A DNA stretch of 64,000 nucleotides from Chionis minor (Eukaryota > Chordata > Aves > Charadriiformes > Chionididae): contig VZSF01000875.1 in assembly GCA_013398295.1 (NCBI GenBank), forward strand, positions 310,001 to 374,000, written 5' to 3'. The notes beneath the pieces were generated by a model, which was not told the DNA's origin, ran no database searches, and was given only the letters and a program-made list of their open reading frames with translations. Positions within the stretch are counted from its first letter, which is position 1, and every line of letters begins with the position of its first letter. A program made the position numbers and the translations under genes. Shown here one piece after another: positions 40,201 through 51,500 of the stretch.

Positions 40201-40438
40201 ACTGCGGCTAGTTCAGAAAATCTTGGCCACTCAGCACCAATTTGTGTTAACTTGCTGCTAATGGCCACCCTAGGTGTGCAGCAACATGAAGCACATCTCC
40301 CGGGTTTCTGAGAGGTGTACCTACTCCATTGAGGCACTTAGGTCCCCCGTCCGAAGTGTGAGAAGAAATAGGCCACTAAACAACAAAATGTACTGGAGAA
40401 ATTGGTTGCCTCAGACCTTAGTCCTCTTCAATCTCCTA

Positions 40439-40566
40439 ATTCAAAACCCACCTGGGGTTCCTGTGCAACCGCTGTAGGTGAAGCTGCTCTGGCAGGGGGG
40501 TTGGACTAGATGATCTCCGAAGGTCCCTTCTAACCCCCACCATTCTGTGGTTCTATAATTCTGTGA
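40439..40566 (+). mobile_element. CR1 LINE, 3' end fragment
   Basis: Starts at ttcaaaacccacctgg, the last codons of ORF2, runs through cctgtgcaacc..ctctggcaggggggttggactagatgatctcc..cccttctaaccccc, and ends in an attctgtggttctataattctgtg tail. Different 3'-end subfamily from the 6.6 and 31.5 kb copies. The roughly 180 bases upstream look unique. Confidence 0.95.
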
Positions 40567-43421
40567 CACACAATTCTTAGTAATTCTTAGACACAAGACT
40601 GACCAACTTATCAGCTACGCTCCCGGGACAGCCCCAGAAAATCACTCCATACTATTAAAATTACAAATGTCTGCACTAGCTATCTATGAGAAGATGAAAT
40701 ATCATCCTTCCCTTTGAATTTCCAATCTAAATATTTTCATTTAAAAAGTTGCAAGAATAGATTTTGCCACCAGAATGTTTTTTTCTCTGGAGTTCACCCC
40801 TCATTCTCTGTTTCAGCAGTACTTTTCTTTAATAGTTTTTTTTTTCTTTAATCAGAAATAACCGTGCCTCTATATTTCACTATGTAAATACTTCAAAACA
40901 CACAGTTTGATCTAGTCATTAAAAACCTGAAAATCCATTACTGTTAAATTTAGAATCAGCACCTAACTTGAAAATCAATACCACATACTTTAAAAAACAA
41001 AAAGCTACCACGTCAATTCCAAAATAACAAGAACGATTAAAACACAATCCCTTATATTCGCTGACCAAATTTCTTTTCAAATAAATTACTCAAACTATCG
41101 AGATGAAAGTTGCTTTTTCACTATTCTATCATGCAAATTCACAGCATAATCATCAATTTGAGCTATAAAGAATACAACTACACCTTTAGCAAAGTCCTCG
41201 GTATCTGTAAGTATTTACAGTAATTAAATCAACAGGGTGAAGATATAACGTTTATAAGCAATGTGGTAAATATTTTACTGTTTTTCTTCAAGAATAATTT
41301 TCAGTTAAGAAATAAAACTTCAGTCTGAAAAAATTACAGCAGTTTCTTGCACATCTAAAATTTCTAGAATAGAGAAACATTCTAGAACATGAGATTTCTA
41401 ATATTTCCATCCCTGTATGTACTCAAACAACATTGCTAATTTATTCAGATGCTTTCATACATAATTACTAGAAAACAAATCTGTTATTCTGTTACTCTGT
41501 TATCGGAAAGAAAATGCTATTTAGTGAGTACTTTGAAAAATATAAATAATTGCAAGTATTAGATTATTAACTGCAATATGAACACACTGTCTAAAGTACC
41601 ATTTTAATTTTCTTAATCATTCCCTGTTTCTGTCTGGGCTGGCATTGGGAATGCAAGGCCTGATTTCAAGCTTTACATACGTGACCTATGACTTCTGGCA
41701 TAGCAACCTTTTCCAAGGATGTGACCACATGTAAATTGTAACACTGATGAGAAAGCAAAAGCCTTTCTCACTGGCATACTTATACTGCAAACCTGTATTT
41801 TTACTTCTAAAAGCTTGGTGGGTTTTTTTCCCAAGGTGGGAGAGGAGTGCTGTTAGGTTTACTGCATTGGTACAAAGCACCACTTAACTTTTCTACTGCT
41901 GTTGGATTGACTCGGGAAGCTGGCAGAGTACACTTATGTCCGTACCAGCAAAGGATCCTCTGCTCCCACGTGGTTTATGTCTCTTTCAAGCATGTAAGAA
42001 GTATCTAATAAACATTACACTCCCCAAATGGACTGCTTTCTCTCTTCCTTGGTGGGCTTTCATCGTCTGATTTCAAGCCAAGGTCTTCGCAACTAGTAAG
42101 CAACACGCTGGCAAAAAAAGGAGCATTAAGTTATGGGCCTGAATCAGCAGGCGCCGAATTAAATTGAGTCTTCTATTATACCCCACAAAAACCTTACAGT
42201 GGAAACACCTGCATCACAAATATTATAGGATGTGACTCCACTTGTTAGCAAAATGTTTCTATTTATAGCAACAGGAAGAAATCAGAGCTGTATCCATAAA
42301 ACATGATCAGAACGTAACAGACAGAATCAATCAGCAATTTTTCCTGCTGCTAGTGTCGCGATTTCCAGAGCTGACCCGTTACAAAGGGGTATCTCCATTT
42401 CCTTTATAAGCTTCTCCCTTCAACCTTCTCTCACAGAATATCAATGTCATTTGGAAGCTTGAAACCGAAATGTTTTTCTTACCAAATGCTATTTTCCTTC
42501 ATCATACGCTGAGAATGACTGGTTCTTCCTGAACATTCAGCTGCTAGAGAAAGTGCGTATCAGATTTTCATTCTGTCCACTTTGACACAGGCTTTTTTTT
42601 TCACGTTAAGGCTTAAAGGGAAACGAAGATGCTGAACCTCAAAATATAGGTGCAGTCGGACTCATTTCTCTACCTGTGCAGATTCATGATACTCCCTTTA
42701 ATGGATTTCTTGAGAAAATGAGGCAAAGAAGAAATTATGCAGATGCTTAAAGAGCAGGGTATACCACAGGGAAAATGCTGGTAGAATAATGAGAGTTGGG
42801 ATCCTAGTGCAGTCTTATTTTGAATATTTTGCCATGCCTGTCTTCAGTGACATCTCAGTCAACAACCGAATGCAGGTCTGGACAGACTGCTTCGCTAGCT
42901 GGCATCTCACTGGGGACTGTCACCAGTGCTTAAAAGGTAAATTACCCTGAATGAAAAGATTTAAAGCAGTTGTGCAAAACTTCAAATCACTTTTTGGCTG
43001 TCAAAATTACTGGTAATATTATGGCTTGCCGAGAATAATAATAATACATAAAAAAAAGTCAGATGACCTAATATAAAGCTACCTTGGATAAAGAAAGACT
43101 GGGGGAATTTTCGGTTTCTTACCTGGCAACAGCACTTATCCAAAGTACTTTAGGAAAATATATGAAAGCTATGTCAATTCCTTGTGCTAGTCTTCCAAGA
43201 GAATTTTAAGCTTATTACAACTAAAATTAGTTTTAAGGAAGCAGTTGAACCTTGGACAAACCTTCCCTTCTGCTTCTTAACTGCGCAGCCTTTCCTGAAG
43301 ATTTGCCCCCTACTTTAGTCTAGATGTTTTCTATGAAACATCAGTGACAACCGTGTCATGCAGAACTTTGGGGGTTTATGTATACAAAACACATTTTAGA
43401 GGCATTTAGTACTGCACGTGT

Positions 43422-43427
43422 TTTATT
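43422..43427 (-). terminator. Possible distal poly(A) signal AATAAA
   Basis: AATAAA on the minus strand followed after about 30 bases by TGTGTTTTGT, a good GU-rich element. If used by TPBG the 3' UTR would be about 3.1 kb. It may also be fortuitous in such AT-rich DNA. Confidence 0.25.
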
Positions 43428-43430
43428 GAA

Positions 43431-43450
43431 GAATGAATGAATGAATGAAT
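43431..43450. repeat. (GAAT)n microsatellite
   Basis: Five GAAT units directly beside the possible distal AATAAA signal at 43422-43427. Confidence 0.85.
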
Positions 43451-45684
43451 AAAACAGCTGTGCTAATTAAGCTGCTCTAGAAATGGTAATCAATTGAAAT
43501 TTCAGGTGTCAAAGCAGAGTAAGATTATAAAATGTGCTTCAGAAGAACCCTTAAACTAAGGTGATTTCAAATATATATTTTTTAACTAAGTTCTGAAGCA
43601 CTCTGGGCGCTACTTTTTAAACATCTTCTGAGTAGCACTGTAACTATTTTGCAAAAGGAAAGGAGAGCAAATTTCACGCACTGTTTATGGAAAGGGATTT
43701 AAGATCAAATGCATTGTACAAAACACCGAGGCATTCACTGTTGGTCAAACACTGTAGGAGAACATTATCCAACACAATACTGACACATGCTAACTGTTAC
43801 ATCCCAATAAATACACACGTAAGCAAATGGCAAGAATTACTTTAAAGTAGCCGTCACCATGTCTCTAATAAAATTCTATTACAATGATTTTCTATGATAC
43901 AAAAATAATAATAATCTTAAGAATGATAGGTGTAATACAACAGTTACACTTGCTCACTATACAAATACCCAATCCATTGGTGAGAAACTGCGATTAGAGT
44001 CATTGCCAGTCCTTACACAGCTCCATAAATGCATGGCTGTTACATTAACACATTACGGATAATTGCTTTTACTGTAGTTGCCTTAAAGTATCTGTTAACA
44101 AAACCCAAGAAATTGTCCAAGAAATGGGTTGCTTTGTACATATTTTATCTATTGTATTACAGGAGCATCTTAAGCAAGGATGACGCCCTACTCCTCTTGG
44201 CACTGTACAAACAAGTGTAAATTGATAATCTCTGAAATGGCCAATACAACAAAGCACACTGCATAGCTATTGTAAATTCTAGCTTTTTACATAAACTATC
44301 TTATGTATACCAAGTATGAACGGTTTGCATAGTTGCGCAGTAATAGTTATTCACACTGGGGGTTTTTTACACTATTCTTAAAATACAGGCAGCTAACATT
44401 CAGACCAGCAGTCTGCGTTTTAAGAATCCACAAACTTAATTCATATTCTGTTAACCTGATATCGCTCACACATTTAAATTACAGCAGGAGAAAGAGGCTA
44501 TCGCTTAACTTACACTAATTGTAAAATACACTGATTTATCAAAACATTAATAGTACTTCATACCAACTTTTTTTTTTGGAGGGCAAATGTACAAAACTAC
44601 ATTAAAAAAAATCACTGCTATTAAATAACGCCAATTTAAAGCAATAGAAAATTAGTCTGAACTGACTTGCTTTGTCTGAAGTTGTAAGGAGAGAAAAATG
44701 CATTTGAATAACACTGATGTCCAAAACAGATTATATTTCTTCTGACACTTCAAGGAATATTTTATATTTATGAGCTCTTACCAAAGGCATATATCTGAGA
44801 AAACTGTCACTTTTGAAAGCAAAGGGAATTAGACAGTAATTCATAAAATTTCAGAGATGCTCAAGAGCTTCAAGTAACAGTGACCATGGAAAAAGCTCCA
44901 CAGATATACTGATAGATACTGATTCACATCACACTTTTACAGTTGGTGTATTTTTTTTCATTAAGAATCTATAAATAGATTAGAAAAAGTGCATTAATTA
45001 TTGGTGGCCATTGGAAGGCTCTTGCTAATCTTCTCATATGTCATCGGACTTGCATATTGAATGATGCATTTTTCAAGTTTTTCTTTGCATGCTTTACCTA
45101 TTTACAAGAAAATGCATTCCCAAGCAAGTAATAAGCATGAGTAACATACAATACTGAAACGCACCTGTTATAAGCTTTAAGATAAATGTAAAGTTCCATC
45201 AAGTTACTCGTTGTAGGTCACTACAGAACTTCACGAGTACTGAGAGCTTAAAATGAAACAGTAAGTACTTAATTTACTAAGTGCTGCATTGATTTACAAG
45301 CCTGAAGCTCACTGACTGCATGACTGAGCTGCACTGAATTTAGTTCAGGACATGAAAGTATGCTTGATTTTATTTTTTTTTTTTTAATAACAAACAATTC
45401 TATTCAGGTAAATTCTTATTTAGCTTACAAACTTCACAACTTAATTTGAATGATTTTTTTTTGTTTTATCTGGTAGAGACCTTACGTAAATTCAGTCAGC
45501 TTGTACCTTCCCAGCAAGGTGGACCCTAGCATCTGTCTCGACATTTTGCAGTTGTTTTGACAGAGCAGACTGGGGGTTTTGTGCCAAGTGACACTGCTCT
45601 CATTCCTGATTGGTGTAATTCTCCTAGCATATTTCACCAAATTGTCAAACATTTCTGTCTCTAAGCTACACATCTGTCTAAAAT

Positions 45685-45690
45685 TTTATT
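45685..45690 (-). terminator. Alternative poly(A) signal AATAAA
   Basis: A second AATAAA on the TPBG strand about 120 bases beyond the first, followed by a short GATGTGTAG element. It could be a secondary site. Confidence 0.35.
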
Positions 45691-45789
45691 CAGATTACTA
45701 CTGCAGGGCTATTCCTTCAGAGACTATAAAGCCATTCACATTCTGAGATGTCCACGCATTTCTCAGCGAACAGCAAACTTCAACACAAC

Positions 45790-46498
45790 AGTTCTTGTAA
45801 GACTGTTTATTGAATTTAACAGTTCAGACGGAGTTTAGATGCAGTTTGTATAAAAAACCCTCTCTTTTCACGTAGACTGCAATCAAAAAATAACTTTACA
45901 AAATAGTAAGAGACTTACTGAGATTGTAAGTTTCCTGACATGTAAAACTACAAAGTGTTTGTGCACGCTCACTATTTGATTTCCTTCTTTGTAACAGAGG
46001 AGTTGTTAAAAGGAGTTTGTTTTTTAAAATCTCAAGGTAGTCTATGAAATGGAATTGTTGTCACCACATTTCGGATATACAAGATCAAAACTGGCACAGA
46101 GGAGCGTAACATTTTTTTCCCAAAAAGTTGAGGCAGCTTTTGTTGAATAGTGTCTGCGTCGGTAATTTTTTTTATAAACTCTGGTGGCTCCGGAGTACCA
46201 GAGAGAAACCTTTTTTTTTCTTTTGAGATCTCGGGAAAAAAAAACTTCCCACGAGTACACACAGGTAAGGAGGAAAAGAAGTAGCAGCTCGTTTCCTACA
46301 TACAGCCCAACGCCATGCGCAGCTGCCTGGCATCTCATAACAAAATTGAAGTTGACGTCAGGGGGAGGCTTATTCCCCTCATGTTACAAGCACGTCCGAG
46401 ATTTCTCCGGGGAGAGGGAAGCAAGCACGAGGGCAAAGCGTTAAGTCTACTTGTCATGCATAGCTAACTGCGCGCTGCCCCGCGTCCGCGACGCTTCG
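45790..46498 (-). other. TPBG: TPBG 3' UTR (inferred extent)
   Basis: Sequence directly downstream of the TPBG stop, ending just past the AATAAA at 45806-45811. It is AT-rich, in sharp contrast to the coding exon, and its short open frames resemble nothing. It contains a potential A/U-rich hairpin at about 46211-46244. The end point is inferred from the poly(A) signal and not from transcript data; a longer form ending near 43.4 kb is possible. Confidence 0.6.
45806..45811 (-). terminator. Poly(A) signal AATAAA, probable main TPBG cleavage site
   Basis: TTTATT on the plus strand reads AATAAA on the TPBG strand. A GU-rich stretch (TGTTGTGTTG) starts about 20 bases downstream, the usual layout of a vertebrate cleavage/polyadenylation site. 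It would give a 3' UTR of about 0.7 kb. Confidence 0.6.
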
Positions 46499-47629
46499 TC
46501 AGACGTCCGAGTTGGAGCTGAGGTTTGTTAACCTGGGGTCTGCATTGATCTCGTATCTGTAGTGGTAGCCCTCCATGTGATCCCTACAGGCATCTCGGAT
46601 GTTGTGCATCCACTTTTTGATTCCCTTTCGGTTCAAGTACAAAACCAGGAGGAAAATGGCCCCGATGAGAGCCAAGACTATCCCTAGGAAGACGTAGGAA
46701 GTCTGTAGCTGGGAAGGCAGGTCTGTGGGCACGGAGCAGTCCAGGTCCGAGCTGTTGATCTTCAGCAGGGCTTTGCCCAGCATCTTGTCGGGGTAGGCAC
46801 AGGTCAGGGCTTCTTTGCCCTCCACCTGGTCGCTCTCCTTAAGCCAGGCCAGCAGGTCCTCAATGGCGCAGTCACAGACCCAGGTGTTGCGGCCCAGGCG
46901 GATGCGCCGGAGGGCGGGCAGGCTGCGGAACTGGGCCAGGGTGGCGTTGCGCAGCACGCCCAGGGAGTTGCCGCTCAGGTCGAGGCTCTGCAGCTGCCCC
47001 AGCGCCTGGAAGGATACGTTCCGCAGGCCCACCAGCGAGTTGTTGCTGAGGTCCAGCTGCCGCAGGGCCGGCAGGGCGGCGAACATGCCGGCGGGCAGCA
47101 GCAGCAGCCCGTTGTCGGCCAGCTCCAGGCGGCTGAGGTTGCGCAGGGCGCCGGACTGCAGCATGGCGGCCAGGCTGAGGAGGACGCCGTGGTCGCGCAG
47201 GGCCCCGCGCAGGGCCAGCTCCTCCAGCGGGCTGCCGCCCTCCCCGAAGGCCTGCGGGCTGAGGGAGACCAGGGGGTTGCCGCTGAGGTCCAGCTGCCGC
47301 AGGGCGGGCAGGGCGGCCAGGGCGCCGGCCTCCACGGCCCGCAGGTGGTTGCCGCTGAGGTTGAGGGCGCGGAGGTCGGGCAGGCGCTGGGCGGGGAAGG
47401 CGCCGGCCGGCAGGCGGGCCAGGGGGGTGCCGGTGATGAGGAGGTCGCGCACGTAGGGCGGCAGGTCGGGCGGCACCGCCGTCAGGTTCCTGTTCACGCA
47501 CCTCACCGCCTGCGCCGCCTCCAGGCACTCGCAGAGGGTCTGGCAGCTGCCGGGCTGCTGGGCCGAGCCGCAGCCCAGCAGCAGGAGGGGCAGCAGCAGC
47601 CCCGGGCACAGCGCGCCGCGCCCCGGCAT
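46499..47629 (-). CDS. TPBG: Trophoblast glycoprotein (5T4 / WAIF1), single coding exon
   Basis: Type I membrane leucine-rich-repeat glycoprotein of 376 residues (human TPBG has 420). In other vertebrates TPBG dampens canonical Wnt/LRP6 signalling at the cell surface and affects cell motility. Seen here: a signal peptide at residues 1-23 with a Leu-rich core; a Cys-rich N-cap (C29, C33, C35, C44); LRRs with LxxLxLxxN spacing at about 60-250; a C-cap with WVCDC (C252, C254, C277, C298); a transmembrane helix at about 312-332; and a 44-residue tail ending S-D-V, a class I PDZ ligand. Seven extracellular N-X-S/T sites are visible (48, 90, 164, 196, 204, 228, 292). The start was chosen because it opens a good signal peptide, begins MPG as in mammals, and has G at -3. 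The frame stays open upstream into an assembly gap, so an earlier start cannot be formally excluded. The stop is TGA. The exon is far more GC- and CpG-rich than its surroundings. Confidence 0.97.
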   Translation of the reverse strand: MPGRGALCPGLLLPLLLLGCGSAQQPGSCQTLCECLEAAQAVRCVNRNLTAVPPDLPPYVRDLLITGTPLARLPAGAFPAQRLPDLRALNLSGNHLRAVEAGALAALPALRQLDLSGNPLVSLSPQAFGEGGSPLEELALRGALRDHGVLLSLAAMLQSGALRNLSRLELADNGLLLLPAGMFAALPALRQLDLSNNSLVGLRNVSFQALGQLQSLDLSGNSLGVLRNATLAQFRSLPALRRIRLGRNTWVCDCAIEDLLAWLKESDQVEGKEALTCAYPDKMLGKALLKINSSDLDCSVPTDLPSQLQTSYVFLGIVLALIGAIFLLVLYLNRKGIKKWMHNIRDACRDHMEGYHYRYEINADPRLTNLSSNSDV

Positions 47630-47704
47630 CGCGCCCGCCCCGTCGCCCCGCGGGCAACTTTCCCCACCGGCCGCCTGGGGCTCCGGGGCGGCGCGGCCAG
47701 GCGA
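47630..47704 (-). promoter_or_regulatory. TPBG: TPBG 5' leader with GC box, cut off by assembly gap
   Basis: The 75 bases before the start codon are almost entirely G+C and contain a GGGGCGGGC Sp1-type box at about 47633-47641 (minus strand). No splice acceptor is evident, so this is probably transcribed 5' UTR continuing into the unsequenced gap. The promoter itself is not visible. Confidence 0.5.
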
Positions 47705-48497
47705 NNNNNNNNNNNNNNNNNNNNNNNNNNNNNNNNNNNNNNNNNNNNNNNNNNNNNNNNNNNNNNNNNNNNNNNNNNNNNNNNNNNNNNNNNNNNNNNN
47801 NNNNNNNNNNNNNNNNNNNNNNNNNNNNNNNNNNNNNNNNNNNNNNNNNNNNNNNNNNNNNNNNNNNNNNNNNNNNNNNNNNNNNNNNNNNNNNNNNNNN
47901 NNNNNNNNNNNNNNNNNNNNNNNNNNNNNNNNNNNNNNNNNNNNNNNNNNNNNNNNNNNNNNNNNNNNNNNNNNNNNNNNNNNNNNNNNNNNNNNNNNNN
48001 NNNNNNNNNNNNNNNNNNNNNNNNNNNNNNNNNNNNNNNNNNNNNNNNNNNNNNNNNNNNNNNNNNNNNNNNNNNNNNNNNNNNNNNNNNNNNNNNNNNN
48101 NNNNNNNNNNNNNNNNNNNNNNNNNNNNNNNNNNNNNNNNNNNNNNNNNNNNNNNNNNNNNNNNNNNNNNNNNNNNNNNNNNNNNNNNNNNNNNNNNNNN
48201 NNNNNNNNNNNNNNNNNNNNNNNNNNNNNNNNNNNNNNNNNNNNNNNNNNNNNNNNNNNNNNNNNNNNNNNNNNNNNNNNNNNNNNNNNNNNNNNNNNNN
48301 NNNNNNNNNNNNNNNNNNNNNNNNNNNNNNNNNNNNNNNNNNNNNNNNNNNNNNNNNNNNNNNNNNNNNNNNNNNNNNNNNNNNNNNNNNNNNNNNNNNN
48401 NNNNNNNNNNNNNNNNNNNNNNNNNNNNNNNNNNNNNNNNNNNNNNNNNNNNNNNNNNNNNNNNNNNNNNNNNNNNNNNNNNNNNNNNNNNNNNNNN
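47705..48497. other. Assembly gap (793 N)
   Basis: A run of undetermined bases flanked on both sides by GC-rich sequence, the typical dropout of avian CpG-island promoters. It hides the TPBG 5' UTR, the transcription start and any 5' UTR intron. Apparent open frames that cross it are artefacts. Confidence 1.
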
Positions 48498-48560
48498 CTG
48501 CGGGACCCGGCGGAGCATCCAGCACCCCGAACGCGCTCCAAACCCAAACAAAAAAACCCA

Positions 48561-51500
48561 CCACAAATCTCTGGGATCTTTAAAAGTCGTAAAATAAATA
48601 ATAATAATCATTTAAAAAAAAAAAAGGCGGGGGGGAAGAAAAGCTGCAAACTGACAGTGTGAGGGAAAAGCCAAAATACCTATCTGATATAAAATATTTG
48701 CCAGTTTCAGTTGCTATGGCTGTCCAACAACTGGCAGTACAAAGGCTGTCCTGCAGCAGGGCATCTCCCCAGAGGGGATATCTGAGGAAGAGGTGAATGG
48801 TGGCAGCTAGCAGTTAAATAGCATCTAATTAGCGCAGAGGACATACCAGTATGTTCAAATGAGCGCAGTTTCAGCAATGTGAATCCGAGCGCTTTGGAGC
48901 TGTGACTCCTTTGGGCTTTCCTTACCCTTCTGATGACTGCTTACACAAGATTTCCTTCTCCCCGTACGTTCCTTCTGCTTTCCCGATCAACTAGGCGGTA
49001 ACTTTCTTCCCTTTTTGTCTCTTTTCGGATTTCCTCAAATGCACAGCAGTTCTGTGCGCGGCCCTTAGTACTTTCAGGTTGGTATGCTTTTTTTTTTTTT
49101 GGTAAAGTCAGCAGAAATCATACAGCTGTCAGAAGCCATAGGGGAAATGGACAGATGAATCCATTATGAAGTCTTGAGGAACATCCCACCCCTCCCTTAA
49201 TCCAAGGAATAATGAGCTAAACCACTGATGCCCGCAGGATTGCTTTCCCCTCTCTGGCCTGACAGCGTTATTATGGTGCAGAACACGAACTGTGTGGGGC
49301 TGGGGTGGCAGGCGGGGGCTGCACAGCTGATAGACCAGGATGCTCTTTAGGTGAAGATTACGGAGAAAAGGAAATGTGGAGCAGCTGAAGTAACAGTGAC
49401 ACGAGGGAGATCCTGGATTCGCAAGCCATTCCCGAAGTTTGGGAAGTTACTGCTTTGATGTTGAGTTGGAAAAACAGTGACGTTACACTGCAAGGCTTTT
49501 TTAGTTTATTAAAAGGCTGTTTGGAGTTCCAGATCCAAATGCCCTTGTATAAGGGCATACTATAATCATAGAATTAATACTTATTGAGCGTACCCATAAC
49601 TACTTTTCTTTTAAATGTCTAGATGCAATGCCAATTTTAATTTTAAATACAACTTTAAAAAAAATACATTTTAAATACAATTAAGAGTAATTACACTGAT
49701 CTGCTCATGGTGCTGACCAAAGTTGTCCTAGTGGCTCCTGGCTTTCCATGACTGCCTAGATGGGTCTGTGCCTCTTGCCCTGCACAGCAGGTTCACTCTT
49801 TGGGCAGGGAACATGGGTTTGTTACGTGTTTGTGGAGTGGTCCCTGACAGGTGCTTGCACATGCTGCAGTAATGCAAATAATAAATAACAAATATTTTCC
49901 TATTATTTCCTATTATTCCAGTAGTAAATTGCACCTACTAAGCCTGCTTAAACTTGCAAGAGGGAGAAAACCACTAGTTAACCTGCTCTCTTTTCTTCTT
50001 GTTTAAATAAAACAACTTTTCTCCAAAAAGCAAACAGTACTTTCTGGTGAACACAGTTTTACAGAGTGTATTTCCTGGACTTGTTTGTAATCTGTGCTAG
50101 GAAAAAGAAGAAAAAAAACCCTGCTGTATTTTCAGGTCAGTTTTGGTTATTGTGATTCCCGATCTGTGAATTTGCATTGCACAGCCCATAGAACCTCATT
50201 GCATAGTTTTTTGCATAAAGTTTATGCAAAACTTTTGAACGAGTTAAAATCTAGTATTTGAAAAGGTATGGTATTGGCTAAAGGACTCAAACTGGAAGAT
50301 AATTTACCGTAAGGAAACTGTTGCTGTGGATGATATTCCTAGGGGTTGACTGAGAAGCTGACGTTAAGGCTGGGGGGGTGATGCAATGCTTCAGTCTCTC
50401 GGTGGGTCTGCTGCTCCAGGCTGAGGCTGGGTGACATGCTGGTGGTCTGGAATCATGAAGGAAACCTCTGACTGTCCTCCTTCAGAAGATTAAAGCTTGC
50501 TTCATGTGGCAGTGATGAGAACTGCTTACTTTTGAAAATCAGTACCCCAGTATTTCAGCTCCCCCAAAGTGAAAATGCAGAGTCATGGGGACAACCTGCG
50601 ACAACTACACTGCTCGACATCTTTGGAGTTGCTATAAGGCTTAGCAAGGAATGAAGTGGCATTTGTAGATGCTCATGTCACTCCGCTGTCCCTAGGAAAA
50701 CCTGGAAGATTAATCTCATCCTAAATAATCTTCACAAGGCCCTTTGGCCAGTTACTAAACAATGCTGGATGCCTTTTATGAGATTCTGAGTGGCCTGACT
50801 CCAGCTGATGTCCAAGGACATGGAAGAGTGTGGAGCACAACTCCACGCAATAGTTATCATCTTTTAATTTTATTTTCTTTAACTGACAGGGAAATTTGTG
50901 TTTCTTCTGTGAGATGTTTCTACGTTGTCTCAATATTGCATGAAGACACTCAGCACTTCATGGGAGGTGGCCTTGGAAGGCTATTTATGATGTGCTAAAG
51001 ATTATACACCAAGTGAGCAATAGTGCAGAGACCAGAATTCTTTTCTTTTACCAAAAATATCTTCCCACAGAAAAGGAAGAACAAGCTGTAAGTCCCATCT
51101 GCTTCCTCACATGGAGAGATCCAGCAGGTCCTCCAAAGGACACCTTCTGTTTCCCTCGGGACTCGCTTTCATTTGGAGAAACACCATCAGACTTCTTAAA
51201 ATGGTGCCATAAAAATACTTAGGCAACTGAATGCTGCCTTGAATTCTTTGAATGTTTTATTCAGCATTCACATGCTCACACCCATAAACACTCATGTTCC
51301 GGTTTTCATTTTAGGTGCACTTAAATTTCAGTGATATTTTAAAATTTTTATATAAATTGAAGCAATGCAGAAGACAATCTTCAAGGAATTTTTTTTTTTT
51401 TTAACTTAGCACTTTGTTCCAGACACAAAAACACCCTGTCAAAATGATCTGCTGGTCTGTTCTGGTTTTCACTGTCTATACGATGAATGCAGGGTAAATC

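Larger units (their letters stand above)
36161..40438. other. Unique AT-rich noncoding DNA, no gene seen
   Basis: Holds the AT palindrome at 36649, the GGAGA repeat and N near 37.2 kb, and a G-quadruplex motif at 39357-39379. A 140-codon plus-strand frame at 39502-39924 has nothing recognisable and is within what chance allows in this much sequence. Confidence 0.55.
40567..45789. other. AT-rich noncoding flank downstream of TPBG
   Basis: Very AT-rich, no transposon recognised. The section 43.4-45.8 kb resembles 3' UTR sequence and might belong to a long TPBG transcript form; no coding sequence was seen. Confidence 0.5.
46490..48560. promoter_or_regulatory. CpG island covering TPBG exon and (gapped) promoter
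   Basis: CpG dinucleotides and G+C are very dense across the coding exon and on both sides of the gap, then fall away abruptly near 46490 and 48560. This suits a TATA-less CpG-island promoter. The interior of the gap cannot be judged. Confidence 0.7.

Noticed and set aside
46042..46338. 98-codon minus-strand frame downstream of TPBG
   Set aside because: Lies within the inferred TPBG 3' UTR, crosses homopolymer tracts and shows no similarity.
46815..47456. 213-codon frame on the plus strand across TPBG
   Set aside because: It is antisense to the TPBG exon; GC-rich coding DNA has few stops in other frames, and the Arg/Ser-rich product resembles nothing.
46499..48547. Apparent 682-codon reading frame extending TPBG upstream
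   Set aside because: The extra 306 codons run mostly through undetermined bases. The signal peptide and start context place the start at 47629.
49561..49576. Possible CR1 tail on the minus strand (aatcatagaatt)
   Set aside because: Only the short tail-like word is present, with none of the conserved block that should lie next to it.
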